Shown: positions 1 through 6,691, numbered from the stretch's first letter. The stretch is DNA of 11,169 nucleotides from Aurantibacter sp042094015 (GCF_042094015.1 NZ_JBELDZ010000077.1:1-11169), one strand, 5' to 3'. Made by a program: numbers and translations. Notes: a model not told the origin generated them from the letters alone.

Positions 1-489
1 ATTTTCACACTAGCTATACTTCTTCAATCCTTAAAAACTATAGAACTTCATAAATTATTTTATACTGGATTAATTGCTCTAGGAATCGGCATTTTAAGTA
101 ATTCTATACCTTTTTGGAATAATCAATTCCAAAATGGACACTTATATTCTAATAAAGAATGGAAAAATTCTGAAATAGCTATTTTTTTAAATTCAACTAA
201 TAAATACAACAGCTATAGCAATGCTCCAGATTTTTTAAATTACAAAACTAAAACAATTCATTATTATCTTCCTTTTAAAACAGCTAGACTAGAAAAAACT
301 AATAAAAACTACTATTTAGAATTAGAAGTTTTAAAAGAAAAGCTAAATAAATTTAGTTATGTCGCAATCTATTTTAACAACATAAAAAGAACAAACATAA
401 CTCCTGAAGCCATTTTAAAAGATGAATTAAAAGAATTTCCTATAACTTATTTTAAAGATGGATTTATAATTGGATTTATCAAAAAATAA
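1..489 (+). CDS. C-terminal part of a membrane protein, probably GT39/PMT-like glycosyltransferase
   Basis: The reading frame is open from base 1 to a TAA at 487-489, so this is the last 162 residues of a gene that starts outside the window. It begins with two hydrophobic stretches (about residues 1-9 and 19-40), consistent with the last membrane helices of a polytopic protein, followed by a soluble domain of about 120 residues. That domain carries an SNAPDFLNY stretch (about residue 73) followed by YYLPF. This resembles the SNAPD...tgr...lP pattern I associate with the C-terminal domain of Bacteroidetes family-39 (ArnT/PMT-type) lipid-linked sugar transferases. The catalytic N-terminal part is not visible, so the enzyme class is an inference from that short pattern. 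No hairpin terminator lies between its stop and the next gene 76 bases downstream. Confidence is high for coding and moderate to low for function. Confidence 0.6.
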   Translation: MFTLAILLQSLKTIELHKLFYTGLIALGIGILSNSIPFWNNQFQNGHLYSNKEWKNSEIAIFLNSTNKYNSYSNAPDFLNYKTKTIHYYLPFKTARLEKTNKNYYLELEVLKEKLNKFSYVAIYFNNIKRTNITPEAILKDELKEFPITYFKDGFIIGFIKK

Positions 490-565
490 ATATCGTAATT
501 AAACCTTTCTAGAAAATTAATGTCTTATTAGTATAACATTTATTTAACCTATTAAAACGACAATT

Positions 566-973
566 ATGACATCAAAAATTTTAAAATTAAGCGTATTAAC
601 CATAGCACTTTGTTCATTCACTTTTACTAGTGCTCAAGAAAAAGAAAAAAGAAACCCCGAAAAAGTTTTTAAAAAACTAGATACAAATGGAGATAATTTT
701 ATTTCTATGGAAGAATTTAAAGCTCCTAGAGAAAAAAGCAAAGGTAAGATTGAAGCTAAGTTTAAAGAAATAGACACAAATAATAATGGCTCTATTTCTA
801 TTAATGAATTACAGGCAGTCAAAAGAGAAAAAACCTCTAGCCCAGAAAATTTAGCAAAAAGATTCGCTAAAATGGATGTAGATAATAGCAGTGCTCTTTC
901 TATGGAAGAATTCAAAAAAGCTTTAATTAAAATGAGGAAAAGAAAAACCAGAAGAGATTCTACTAAAGAATAA
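566..973 (+). CDS. Secreted EF-hand calcium-binding protein
   Basis: This is a 135-residue protein with an N-terminal signal peptide (hydrophobic residues 5-22, likely cleavage near Ala23 in TSAQ), so it is exported to the periplasm or beyond. Three 12-residue EF-hand loops follow. Loop 1, residues 39-50 (DTNGDNFISMEE), and loop 2, residues 70-81 (DTNNNGSISINE), have canonical ligands with Asp at position 1 and Glu at position 12. Loop 3, residues 104-115, starts DVDNSS and has Ser in place of the usual Gly at position 6, so it may bind calcium weakly. Pairing of EF-hands usually needs an even number; a third, degenerate loop is common in small bacterial EF-hand proteins. The last 15 residues are strongly basic (KMRKRKTRR), which could contact acidic polymers or membranes; this is inference. 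The ATG at 566 gives the signal peptide directly. No specific physiological role can be assigned from sequence. Confidence 0.88.
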   Translation: MTSKILKLSVLTIALCSFTFTSAQEKEKRNPEKVFKKLDTNGDNFISMEEFKAPREKSKGKIEAKFKEIDTNNNGSISINELQAVKREKTSSPENLAKRFAKMDVDNSSALSMEEFKKALIKMRKRKTRRDSTKE

Positions 974-995
974 TTACCACTTAACCTTTCTTAAT

Positions 996-1026
996 AAAAA
1001 ACTCTAAGCATTGCTTAGAGTTTTTT
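996..1026. terminator. Bidirectional intrinsic terminator
   Basis: A 14-bp perfect stem (996-1009 with 1013-1026) has a 3-base loop, ACTCTAAGC/GCTTAGAGT at its core, flanked by A6 on the left and T6 on the right. It lies between the convergent stops of the EF-hand gene (973, plus) and the VF530 gene (1028, minus). The T-tract is present in both reading directions, so one hairpin can end both transcripts. Confidence 0.85.
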
Positions 1027-1027
1027 A

Positions 1028-1252
1028 TTATCTTTTATTTTTCTTCAAAAATTTCAAATAAAAATTTTCTACTTTAGTTCTTGCCCAAGGTGTTCTTCGC
1101 AAAAACTTAAGACTAGATTTTATAGTAGGGTTAGATTTAAAGCAATTCATATTTAATTCATGACCTAAATATTCCCACCCGTAAAACTCATGTAATTCTG
1201 TAACTATATCTGCTAATTTTATACCGTGTAACGGATTATTAATTTGTGTCAT
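1028..1252 (-). CDS. VF530 family (DUF2132) small DNA-binding protein
   Basis: This 74-residue protein matches the VF530/DUF2132 family over its whole length. Recognisable family signatures are NPLHGIKL near the N-terminus, EFYGWEYLG, NCFKSNPTIKSSLKFLR and the closing TPWARTKVENFYL. The founding member from Vibrio fischeri is described as a DNA-binding protein with a compact alpha-helical fold; the biological role of the family is not established to my knowledge. The C-terminus is rich in Lys and Arg, in keeping with nucleic-acid binding. Its ATG (1250-1252, read on the minus strand) follows the lipB TAA with no intervening base, so it is almost certainly co-transcribed with lipB and may be translated by ribosomes terminating on it. 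The transcript ends at the shared hairpin 996-1026. Confidence 0.9.
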   Translation of the reverse strand: MTQINNPLHGIKLADIVTELHEFYGWEYLGHELNMNCFKSNPTIKSSLKFLRRTPWARTKVENFYLKFLKKNKR

Positions 1253-1957
1253 TTATTCTGTTATAAATTCTGCTTCAAAAAGCGTTGTAAAATGTTTTAA
1301 TATTTTAGATTTCACTTCTGATTCATTAATTTTATTAACACCTAATTCTACATTTAAAGAAGCTACTGCTTTACCTCTAATTCCACAAGGAATAATATTA
1401 TCAAAATATCCCAAATTTGTATTTACATTTAGAGCAAACCCATGCATTGTAACCCAACGACTTGCTCTTACTCCTAAAGCGCAAATTTTACGAGCAAATG
1501 GTGTCCCAACATCTAACCAAACACCAGTTTCTCCATCGCTTCTTGTTGCAGTTAATCCATATTCTGCCAAAGTAAGAATAATAACTTCCTCTAAAAACCG
1601 TAAATACTTATGAATATCTGTAAAGAAATTATCTAAATCTAAAATAGGATAACCAACAATTTGTCCAGGTCCATGATATGTAATATCTCCACCACGGTTT
1701 ATTTTATAAAATGTAGCTCCTTTTTCTTTAAGCTGTTCTTCATTTAAAAGCAAATTACTTAAGTCACCACTTTTACCTAAAGTGTAAACGTGTGGATGTT
1801 CTACAAAAAAGAAATAGTTCTTGGTTTCTAAGCCAGCATTCTCTCGCTTATTCTTAATCTTAGTATCTAAAATAGTTTTAAAAATGGATTCTTGATAATC
1901 CCAAGTTTCTTTAAAATCTTTAGTTCCTAAATCCTTTATGTAGATAGATTTGTTCAT
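1253..1957 (-). CDS. lipB: Octanoyl-[acyl-carrier-protein]:protein N-octanoyltransferase LipB
   Basis: LipB moves octanoyl groups from octanoyl-ACP to the lipoyl-domain lysine of 2-oxoacid dehydrogenases and glycine cleavage H protein; LipA then inserts sulfur. The 234 residues show the family signatures in order: FFVEHPHVYTLGKSGD (about residues 50-65), RGGDITYHGPGQIVGYPILDL (about 88-108), the lysine segment ARKICALGVR with catalytic Lys157, HGFALNVN, and IIPCGI with the acyl-accepting Cys191. Length is a little above the usual 200-220. I chose the ATG at 1957; the reading frame can be extended by one codon to a GTG at 1960. A TAnnTTTG box lies only six bases upstream of the ATG, so the transcript from that promoter may be leaderless. 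The gene sits 14-17 bases after the small YqaE-like gene and abuts the VF530 gene, which suggests one transcriptional unit. Confidence 0.96.
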   Translation of the reverse strand: MNKSIYIKDLGTKDFKETWDYQESIFKTILDTKIKNKRENAGLETKNYFFFVEHPHVYTLGKSGDLSNLLLNEEQLKEKGATFYKINRGGDITYHGPGQIVGYPILDLDNFFTDIHKYLRFLEEVIILTLAEYGLTATRSDGETGVWLDVGTPFARKICALGVRASRWVTMHGFALNVNTNLGYFDNIIPCGIRGKAVASLNVELGVNKINESEVKSKILKHFTTLFEAEFITE

Positions 1958-1962
1958 CACAA

Positions 1963-1996
1963 CAAAGATACAATTTATCTCTTTGGATTATTCAAA
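1963..1996 (-). promoter_or_regulatory. Bacteroidetes-type promoter of lipB
   Basis: On the minus strand TTTG (1993-1996) is followed after 22 bases by TATCTTTG (1963-1970), matching the TTTG / TAnnTTTG consensus of Bacteroidetes housekeeping promoters. The -33 element lies inside the 3' end of the YqaE-like gene. Transcription would start at about 1957-1958, that is, at the lipB start codon. Confidence 0.6.
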
Positions 1997-2133
1997 ATAA
2001 TTAATGCGGCAATAACACCAGGAATCCAACCTAAACACCATAAAATAAACACAATTAATATAGAACCGCAACCTTTATCTAAGACAGCTAAAGGTGGGCA
2101 AAATATAGATAAGACAACACGCCAAAAACTCAT
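1975..2133 (-). CDS. YqaE/Pmp3 family small membrane protein
   Basis: This is a 52-residue reading frame starting at ATG 2131-2133 (minus) and ending with TAA at 1975-1977. It has the two-helix layout of the YqaE/Pmp3 (UPF0057) proteolipids: MSFWRVVLSIFCPPLAVLDKG with the typical FCPPLAV turn in the first helix, then GSILIVFILWCLGWIPGVIAALIIL with the LGWIPGVIAA signature in the second, and a short polar tail. Family members are inner-membrane proteins; yeast Pmp3 affects membrane potential and salt tolerance, and plant and bacterial homologues are often stress-induced. Whether that holds here is unknown. The start is preceded by an A-rich run (AAAAAAAAGAATT). It lies directly upstream of lipB in the same direction and divergent from the LuxR-type regulator at 2222, with an 88-base spacer between them. 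Confidence 0.9.
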   Translation of the reverse strand: MSFWRVVLSIFCPPLAVLDKGCGSILIVFILWCLGWIPGVIAALIILNNPKR

Positions 2134-2177
2134 AATTCTTTTTTTTATTTATAGGACGTACTTTTCTTATTTTTGTT

Positions 2178-2192
2178 ACAAATCAAATTTGT
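2178..2192. promoter_or_regulatory. Inverted repeat in divergent spacer, possible operator
   Basis: ACAAAT-CAA-ATTTGT is a 6-bp perfect inverted repeat near the middle of the 88-base spacer between the YqaE-like gene (minus) and the LuxR-type regulator (plus). A site of this size fits a dimeric HTH protein, and autoregulation by the neighbour would be typical, but AT-rich sequence produces such repeats by chance. No good TAnnTTTG box is visible for either gene; TATTTTAG at 2209-2216 is a poor match for the plus direction. Confidence 0.3.
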
Positions 2193-2221
2193 TTTGTAAT
2201 AATAAATAGTATTTTAGTCTT

Positions 2222-3280
2222 ATGAGATATTTACAGTGGTTTGTTTTTCTATTTTTAATTTCATTTTACACAAATGCACAGCATAAATTTGAAGGTTTTA
2301 TAGATAATACCACTTGGCAAAACAATGTTTACCTATCTGTAGTCGATGATTATAGAACTATTAATGGAATAAACAATGAACAAATCATTTCAAAAACTAC
2401 AACAGATAGTTTAGGTCGTTTTGAGTTTTCGGGAGATTTATTAGAACCAATACATCAAATTTATAAACTTCATGTAGATAATTGTGATAGTGAAAATTTA
2501 GACGAAAACCATTTTATTGGACATTGCAAAGACAGTAAAGATATTTTATTTATTGCAAAAAGCACAGACAGCATTAAGTTTCCATTATCATTTGACGCAC
2601 AAATGTTTTGTGATATTACTTCTAACAATTCAAAAAACTTAGCTATTATAAAGGTTGATAATCTAATAGAAGAAATGAAATTTTCATATTCTGAATATAA
2701 TAGCAATGCTAGCCGTAATCTAAATAACAAGAAATGGTTTAAAACGCTACAGGATTTTGGAAAAAAATTAAAAGAACCTTTAGCTGAACTATATATTTAT
2801 TCATTCTTATCGGATAGAACAAAACCATTCCATGATTATTATTTAGAAGATTTAAGAACTAACACCTATTACACTGAGTTATTAAATCGTTTAAAAACCA
2901 ATTATCCTAATTCAAAATACACAAATCAATTTGAAACAGAATTACAAATGGATCAATTTGGCTTAGGTGATTCAGAAAAAAAAGCCAAGTTTAATTTCAT
3001 TTATTTACTTTCAGGTATTCTATTAACATCTTTACTTTTAAATTTCTGGCAGTATTTCAAATCTAAAAAGCAAAAGAGCGAATCTAAAACTCAAGCCAAA
3101 GCACAATTAACTAAACAAGAACAAACTGTTTTAGACTTAATTTTAGAAAATAAATCAAATAAAGAAATTGCCGAAACTCTTTTTGTAAGCCTAAGCACTG
3201 TAAAATCTCATATAAACAACATTTATAAAAAGGTAAATGTGTCTTCTCGAAACGAGATAAAAGAGCTGTTCTACAAATAG
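2222..3280 (+). CDS. Membrane-anchored LuxR-type transcriptional regulator
   Basis: This 352-residue protein has an unusual order for a regulator. Residues 1-20 form a signal peptide or N-terminal membrane anchor ending TNAQ. Residues 21-255 form an extracytoplasmic domain with three cysteines (88, 102, 130); its start, with FEGFIDNTTW and TDSLGRFEFSG, looks like a beta-rich DUF4369-like fold. A transmembrane helix (about 259-279) and a basic linker (280-295) follow. Residues 296-352 are a clear LuxR/GerE helix-turn-helix: LTKQEQTVLDLI, NKEIAETLFVSLSTVKSHI and IYKKVNVSSRNEI. The topology implies that an envelope signal is passed across the membrane directly to a DNA-binding domain, a one-component sensor. 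The ligand and targets are unknown. It stands alone between the divergent YqaE/lipB cluster and the DUF1573 gene. The HTH assignment is certain; the naming of the sensor domain is tentative. Confidence 0.85.
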   Translation: MRYLQWFVFLFLISFYTNAQHKFEGFIDNTTWQNNVYLSVVDDYRTINGINNEQIISKTTTDSLGRFEFSGDLLEPIHQIYKLHVDNCDSENLDENHFIGHCKDSKDILFIAKSTDSIKFPLSFDAQMFCDITSNNSKNLAIIKVDNLIEEMKFSYSEYNSNASRNLNNKKWFKTLQDFGKKLKEPLAELYIYSFLSDRTKPFHDYYLEDLRTNTYYTELLNRLKTNYPNSKYTNQFETELQMDQFGLGDSEKKAKFNFIYLLSGILLTSLLLNFWQYFKSKKQKSESKTQAKAQLTKQEQTVLDLILENKSNKEIAETLFVSLSTVKSHINNIYKKVNVSSRNEIKELFYK

Positions 3281-3329
3281 TTACAAAATTCAACCTAGGT
3301 TCTAGTCCCTATTTCCAACCCTATGTTTT

Positions 3330-3343
3330 CAAAGTTAACTTTG
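3330..3343 (+). promoter_or_regulatory. Promoter -7 box of the DUF1573 gene inside a perfect palindrome
   Basis: CAAAGTTAACTTTG is a perfect 14-base palindrome. Its right part, TAACTTTG (3336-3343), is an exact TAnnTTTG -7 box, 45 bases before the DUF1573 start codon. The -33 position holds only a weak TTTC (3312-3315, spacer 20). Transcription would start near 3348, giving a leader of about 40 bases. The palindrome could also serve as a repressor site overlapping the promoter. Confidence 0.5.
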
Positions 3344-3388
3344 TTTTTCAAGAAGTTTGTCTGGTATTAATCACATAAACAATTTATT

Positions 3389-3832
3389 ATGAAAAATGTA
3401 GTATTAGAAAACAAGAAAACAGTAAAAACTTCAATTTTAAGCCTTATGCTTTTACTAGCATTAAGTATTACAAGTTTTAGTTTTGCTCAAAATCCAGACA
3501 ACGCAAAAGCGCTAGGTGTTTTAACTTTTAAAACCAATATTATTGATTATGGAATAGTAGAAAAAGGCACAGATAAATTACGCGTCTTTACATTTACTAA
3601 CACAGGAAAAGCTCCTATTTTAATTACAAAAGTAAAAACATCTTGCGGCTGCACAGTACCTAATTATCCTAAAAAACCAATTTTACCAGGAGAATCTGCA
3701 AGTATTGACATTACTTACGACACTAACAGAATGGGACAATTTAAAAAAACCATTACAGTTATGTCTAATGCAGAAGAAGCTTTAAAGCAATTAACCATTA
3801 AAGGAAATGTTGTAGAAAAAGCAACAAAGTAA
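3389..3832 (+). CDS. Secreted DUF1573 domain protein
   Basis: This 147-residue exported protein has a somewhat long N-terminal region (KNVVLENKKTVKT) before the hydrophobic signal core (about residues 16-32) ending SFSFAQ. The mature part (about 45-142) is one DUF1573 domain, an Ig-like beta-sandwich related to the ASPM-SPD-2-Hydin group. Family marks are FDYG-like IIDYGIVEKG (51-60), FTFTNTGKAPILI (67-79), the TSCGCTVP motif with Cys86 and Cys88, PGESASIDITYD (100-111) and TITVMSNA. DUF1573 proteins are abundant in Bacteroidetes, where they sit in the periplasm or on the cell surface; no enzymatic role is known to me. The gene has its own TAnnTTTG promoter (3336-3343) and a strong terminator (3843-3891), so it is a single-gene transcript. 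Confidence 0.92.
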   Translation: MKNVVLENKKTVKTSILSLMLLLALSITSFSFAQNPDNAKALGVLTFKTNIIDYGIVEKGTDKLRVFTFTNTGKAPILITKVKTSCGCTVPNYPKKPILPGESASIDITYDTNRMGQFKKTITVMSNAEEALKQLTIKGNVVEKATK

Positions 3833-3842
3833 TTTCTAATTT

Positions 3843-3891
3843 AAAAGCAACTATAATTCTAAGTTAAGATAGTAATTATAGTTGCTTTTTT
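3843..3891 (+). terminator. Intrinsic terminator of the DUF1573 gene
   Basis: A 16-bp perfect stem (AAAAGCAACTATAATT at 3843-3858 with its complement at 3874-3889) has a 15-base loop and runs into a T-tract ending at 3891. It begins 10 bases after the stop codon. Confidence 0.85.
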
Positions 3892-3893
3892 GT

Positions 3894-4064
3894 TTCCAAA
3901 AATATCTATTCAAATATTGCCGAGAACTGTTTGATTTATTTAAATAAATTTCAACTTCTCTCTAGAAGACAAAATAAATCTAATCTTAAAATGGCTAAAA
4001 AATCAGCCTAAATATTACCTTCTAAAAAACACAAAAAGTAGTTTAATAGTTCTGTTAAAAAACG
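3894..4064. other. Gene-free spacer upstream of lysS with small dyads
   Basis: No convincing gene is present. The stretch holds a 16-base AT palindrome (3934-3949), a 5-bp hairpin CTTCT/AGAAG (3955-3968) and a 4-bp hairpin GGCT/AGCC (3993-4008). All lie upstream of the lysS promoter box at 4065, so they would not be in a transcript from that promoter and do not look like a T-box or riboswitch leader. Confidence 0.4.
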
Positions 4065-4072
4065 TAATTTTG
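4065..4072 (+). promoter_or_regulatory. lysS promoter -7 box
   Basis: TAATTTTG matches TAnnTTTG exactly and ends 18 bases before the lysS ATG. A near-match TTTA (4042-4045) sits 19 bases upstream in the -33 position. The expected transcript start near 4077 leaves a leader of only about 14 bases. Confidence 0.5.
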
Positions 4073-4090
4073 CTACTTAAAATTATTCTA

Positions 4091-5782
4091 ATGCAATTAT
4101 CTGAACAAGAATTAGTAAGACGAGAAAAACTGCGCCAACTTAGAGAGTTAGGGATTAATCCTTATCCAGCCGATTTATTCCCTGTAAACAATACATCTAA
4201 ACGTATTAAATCAGAATTTGAAACAGGTAAAAAGGTTATTATTGCTGGTCGTTTAATGCGTAAGAAAATCCAAGGAAAGGCTTCTTTTGGAGAAATTCAA
4301 GATAGTGAAGGACGCATACAAGTCTACTTTAACAGAGACGAAATTTGTCCAGGCGAAGATAAAATGCTGTATAATGATTTATTTAAAAAATTATTAGACT
4401 TAGGAGATTTTATTGGTGTTGAAGGTGAATTATTTACTACAGAAGTTGGTGAAAAAACCGTTTTGGTTAAAGACTTTAAATTACTTAGTAAAGCCTTAAA
4501 ACCTTTACCATTACCTAAAGTAGATGCAGAAGGAAAAGAACATGATGCTTTTGTAGATCCAGAAATGCGTTACAGACAACGTTATGCCGATTTAGCAGTA
4601 AATCCGCATGTAAAAGAAGTGTTTGTAAAACGTACAAAGTTATTTAACGCTATGCGTAACTTCTTTAACGACTCTGGATATTTTGAAGTTGAAACACCAA
4701 TTTTACAACCAATTCCTGGTGGAGCAGCTGCAAGACCTTTTATGACGCATCACAACAGTTTGGATATTCCATTATATATGAGAATTGCAAACGAGTTGTA
4801 TTTAAAACGACTAATTGTTGGTGGTTTTGATGGTGTTTATGAGTTTTCTAAAAACTTCCGTAACGAAGGAATGGACAGAACACATAACCCAGAATTTACA
4901 GCAATGGAAATTTATGTAGCCTACAAAGACTACAACTGGATGATGGATTTCTGTGAGAAGCTATTAGAACATTGTGCTATTGCTGTAAACGGAACAGCAG
5001 ACGCTACTTTTGGAGAACACAACGTAAGTTTTAAAGCGCCATACAAACGTATTACAATGGCAGATTCTATTAAAGAATTTACCGGTTTTAATATTACAGG
5101 AAAGACAGAAACTGAAATTTTTGATGCTGCAAAAGGTATGGGAATTGAAGTAGATGCTACAATGGGTAAAGGAAAACTTATTGACGAAATTTTTGGAGAA
5201 AAGTGCGAAGGTAATTACATACAACCAACCTTTATTACAGATTATCCAAAAGAAATGTCTCCGCTTTGTAAAGAACATAGAGAAAACCCAGAATTAACAG
5301 AACGTTTTGAATTGATGGTTTGTGGTAAAGAAATAGCAAACGCTTATTCTGAACTTAACGATCCAATAGACCAGCGCGAACGTTTTGAGCACCAATTAAA
5401 ATTAGCTCAAAAAGGAGACGATGAAGCTACAGAATTTATAGATCACGATTTTTTACGTGCTTTAGAATATGGAATGCCTCCAACATCTGGAATGGGAATT
5501 GGAATGGACAGACTAATTATGTTCTTAACCAACAACCAGTCTATACAAGAAGTATTATTCTTCCCACAAATGAAACCAGAAAAGAAAGCCTTAGCTATTT
5601 CAGATGATGCTAAAGAAGTTTTAGAACTTTTAACTAAAGTAACTAAAACAGAATTAGACACTTTAAAAGTACAAGCAGGATTAAGTAATAAAAAATGGGA
5701 TAAAGCCATTAAAGAATTAACTAAAAACACATTAGCTAAAGTTGAAAAAACGGACGATGGTTTATTTGTTGAAGTGGTTTAA
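4091..5782 (+). CDS. lysS: Lysyl-tRNA synthetase, class II
   Basis: This enzyme charges tRNA-Lys in the cytoplasm. The 563 residues (from ATG 4091) show an N-terminal OB-fold anticodon-binding domain (about 45-140, including KVIIAGRLMRKKIQGKASF), then the class II catalytic core. Motif 1 is around GYFEVETPIL (196-205), followed by GGAAARPF. Motif 2 is FRNEGMDRTHNPEFTAMEIY (256-275), with the ATP-contacting Arg257 and Glu260. Motif 3 is GMGIGMDRL (467-475), with Arg474. After the usual end of the bacterial enzyme (about residue 498), a further 64 residues remain that are helix-rich and look winged-helix-like; Bacteroidetes LysRS proteins commonly have such a tail, its function being unknown to me. 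The start 4091 is preferred over the in-frame TTG at 4070, which overlaps the -7 box. The next gene starts 7 bases after the stop. Confidence 0.98.
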   Translation: MQLSEQELVRREKLRQLRELGINPYPADLFPVNNTSKRIKSEFETGKKVIIAGRLMRKKIQGKASFGEIQDSEGRIQVYFNRDEICPGEDKMLYNDLFKKLLDLGDFIGVEGELFTTEVGEKTVLVKDFKLLSKALKPLPLPKVDAEGKEHDAFVDPEMRYRQRYADLAVNPHVKEVFVKRTKLFNAMRNFFNDSGYFEVETPILQPIPGGAAARPFMTHHNSLDIPLYMRIANELYLKRLIVGGFDGVYEFSKNFRNEGMDRTHNPEFTAMEIYVAYKDYNWMMDFCEKLLEHCAIAVNGTADATFGEHNVSFKAPYKRITMADSIKEFTGFNITGKTETEIFDAAKGMGIEVDATMGKGKLIDEIFGEKCEGNYIQPTFITDYPKEMSPLCKEHRENPELTERFELMVCGKEIANAYSELNDPIDQRERFEHQLKLAQKGDDEATEFIDHDFLRALEYGMPPTSGMGIGMDRLIMFLTNNQSIQEVLFFPQMKPEKKALAISDDAKEVLELLTKVTKTELDTLKVQAGLSNKKWDKAIKELTKNTLAKVEKTDDGLFVEVV

Positions 5783-5789
5783 ATTTTAA

Positions 5790-6677
5790 ATGAAATTCCT
5801 ACAAAAATATAAAGCATACCTACTTGTAGTGTATGCTTTTTTAATATTACTTCATTTTATAATTAAAGATAATTATTATCCGTTAAGTATTTTGTTTTAT
5901 GCTTCACCTCTAATATTAATTATATCTTATGGCTGGTTTACAAGTTATGCTTATTACAAGACCAAATTACTTCCATTAATTGTAATTTGTCAGATTATAA
6001 TTACTACACTATGGTTTGTAAATAATTATTACATAAACAACATTAGATATCACGAATCAAACGCAACCGTATTTTTCTGGAATCTAGCTAAAAAGAAAAC
6101 TTTCCCATTAAAAACTGTCACTTCTAGAATAGAATCTAAAACGCCAGAACTATTAGCTTTTGTGGAAGACAAATCGATTAATAATTTCAATTCAAAACCT
6201 TTAAAAAATTATTCGTATAAAAAGTTAGCAGATAATATGTCTATCTTATATTTAGGTGAATTATTAGATATCCAATTTTACTATAAAGAAGAAAACTATA
6301 AATTTAACGTGGTTAAAATTAAATATAAAAATAACATTACTTCTTATCTTATTGCAGATGTTTGGGCAAGTCCTTTTGTGGATAAAAAAGAAGCGTTAAC
6401 TACAATTTCAGATTATGCAACTAATAACAATATAGATATTATTTTAGGAGATTTTAATACACCTTACGAAAGCATTCATTTTAAGAAATTCTATAGAGAA
6501 TTTAATAGCTTTCATTCGAAAAACAATGGATTAACAGCAACTTGGTATTATGGCTTCCCATTGCTAGAGTTGGATCAGATTTGGTTGAACAAAAAGCACC
6601 AACCGCTTTTATTAGAGAAAAGTCAACATTTAAACTCAGACCACAAATTATTAATAGCAACTTATCTAAAACATTAA
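5790..6677 (+). CDS. Membrane-anchored endonuclease/exonuclease/phosphatase (EEP) family protein
   Basis: This is a 295-residue protein with two parts. Residues 8-80 contain three hydrophobic segments (about 8-25, 31-50, 61-78) that anchor it in the membrane. Residues 90-295 are a reduced EEP (DNase I-like) domain: FFWN with Asn98, FVED with the metal-ligand position Glu126, ILGDFNTP with Asp221 and Asn223, LDQIWLN with Asp262, and the closing SDHKLLIATY with Asp284 and His285. Family members are metal-dependent phosphodiesterases or phosphatases acting on nucleic acids, inositol phosphates or sphingolipids; the substrate here cannot be told. The mid-domain catalytic histidine expected before the GDFN motif is not evident: the strand reads IADVWASP. 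It follows lysS by 7 bases and precedes the FAD oxidoreductase by 14, so the three are likely co-transcribed. Domain identity is good; activity is uncertain. Confidence 0.8.
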   Translation: MKFLQKYKAYLLVVYAFLILLHFIIKDNYYPLSILFYASPLILIISYGWFTSYAYYKTKLLPLIVICQIIITTLWFVNNYYINNIRYHESNATVFFWNLAKKKTFPLKTVTSRIESKTPELLAFVEDKSINNFNSKPLKNYSYKKLADNMSILYLGELLDIQFYYKEENYKFNVVKIKYKNNITSYLIADVWASPFVDKKEALTTISDYATNNNIDIILGDFNTPYESIHFKKFYREFNSFHSKNNGLTATWYYGFPLLELDQIWLNKKHQPLLLEKSQHLNSDHKLLIATYLKH

Positions 6678-6691
6678 TTACCTTTACTCCT

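Noticed and set aside
634..915. Open frame on the minus strand opposite the EF-hand gene
   Set aside because: It lies entirely antisense to a convincing gene and has low-complexity Leu/Ser-rich sequence typical of reverse reading of AT-rich Lys/Glu codons.
2470..2730. Minus-strand frame inside the LuxR-type regulator gene
   Set aside because: Antisense shadow with no recognisable domain and no promoter or start context.
3111..3293. Minus-strand frame over the LuxR HTH region
   Set aside because: Antisense to a well-conserved HTH domain; no family resemblance.
3991..4011. ATG reading MAKKSA then stop upstream of lysS
   Set aside because: Only six codons, and upstream of the predicted lysS transcript start, so unlikely to be a leader peptide.
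4964..5730. Two minus-strand frames (4964-5278 and 5443-5730) inside lysS
   Set aside because: Shadows of the conserved lysS coding sequence, without recognisable protein features.
6542..6691. 50-codon upstream extension of the FAD oxidoreductase overlapping the EEP gene
   Set aside because: It starts at TTG, overlaps the conserved EEP C-terminus, and the Rossmann motif starts directly after ATG 6692.
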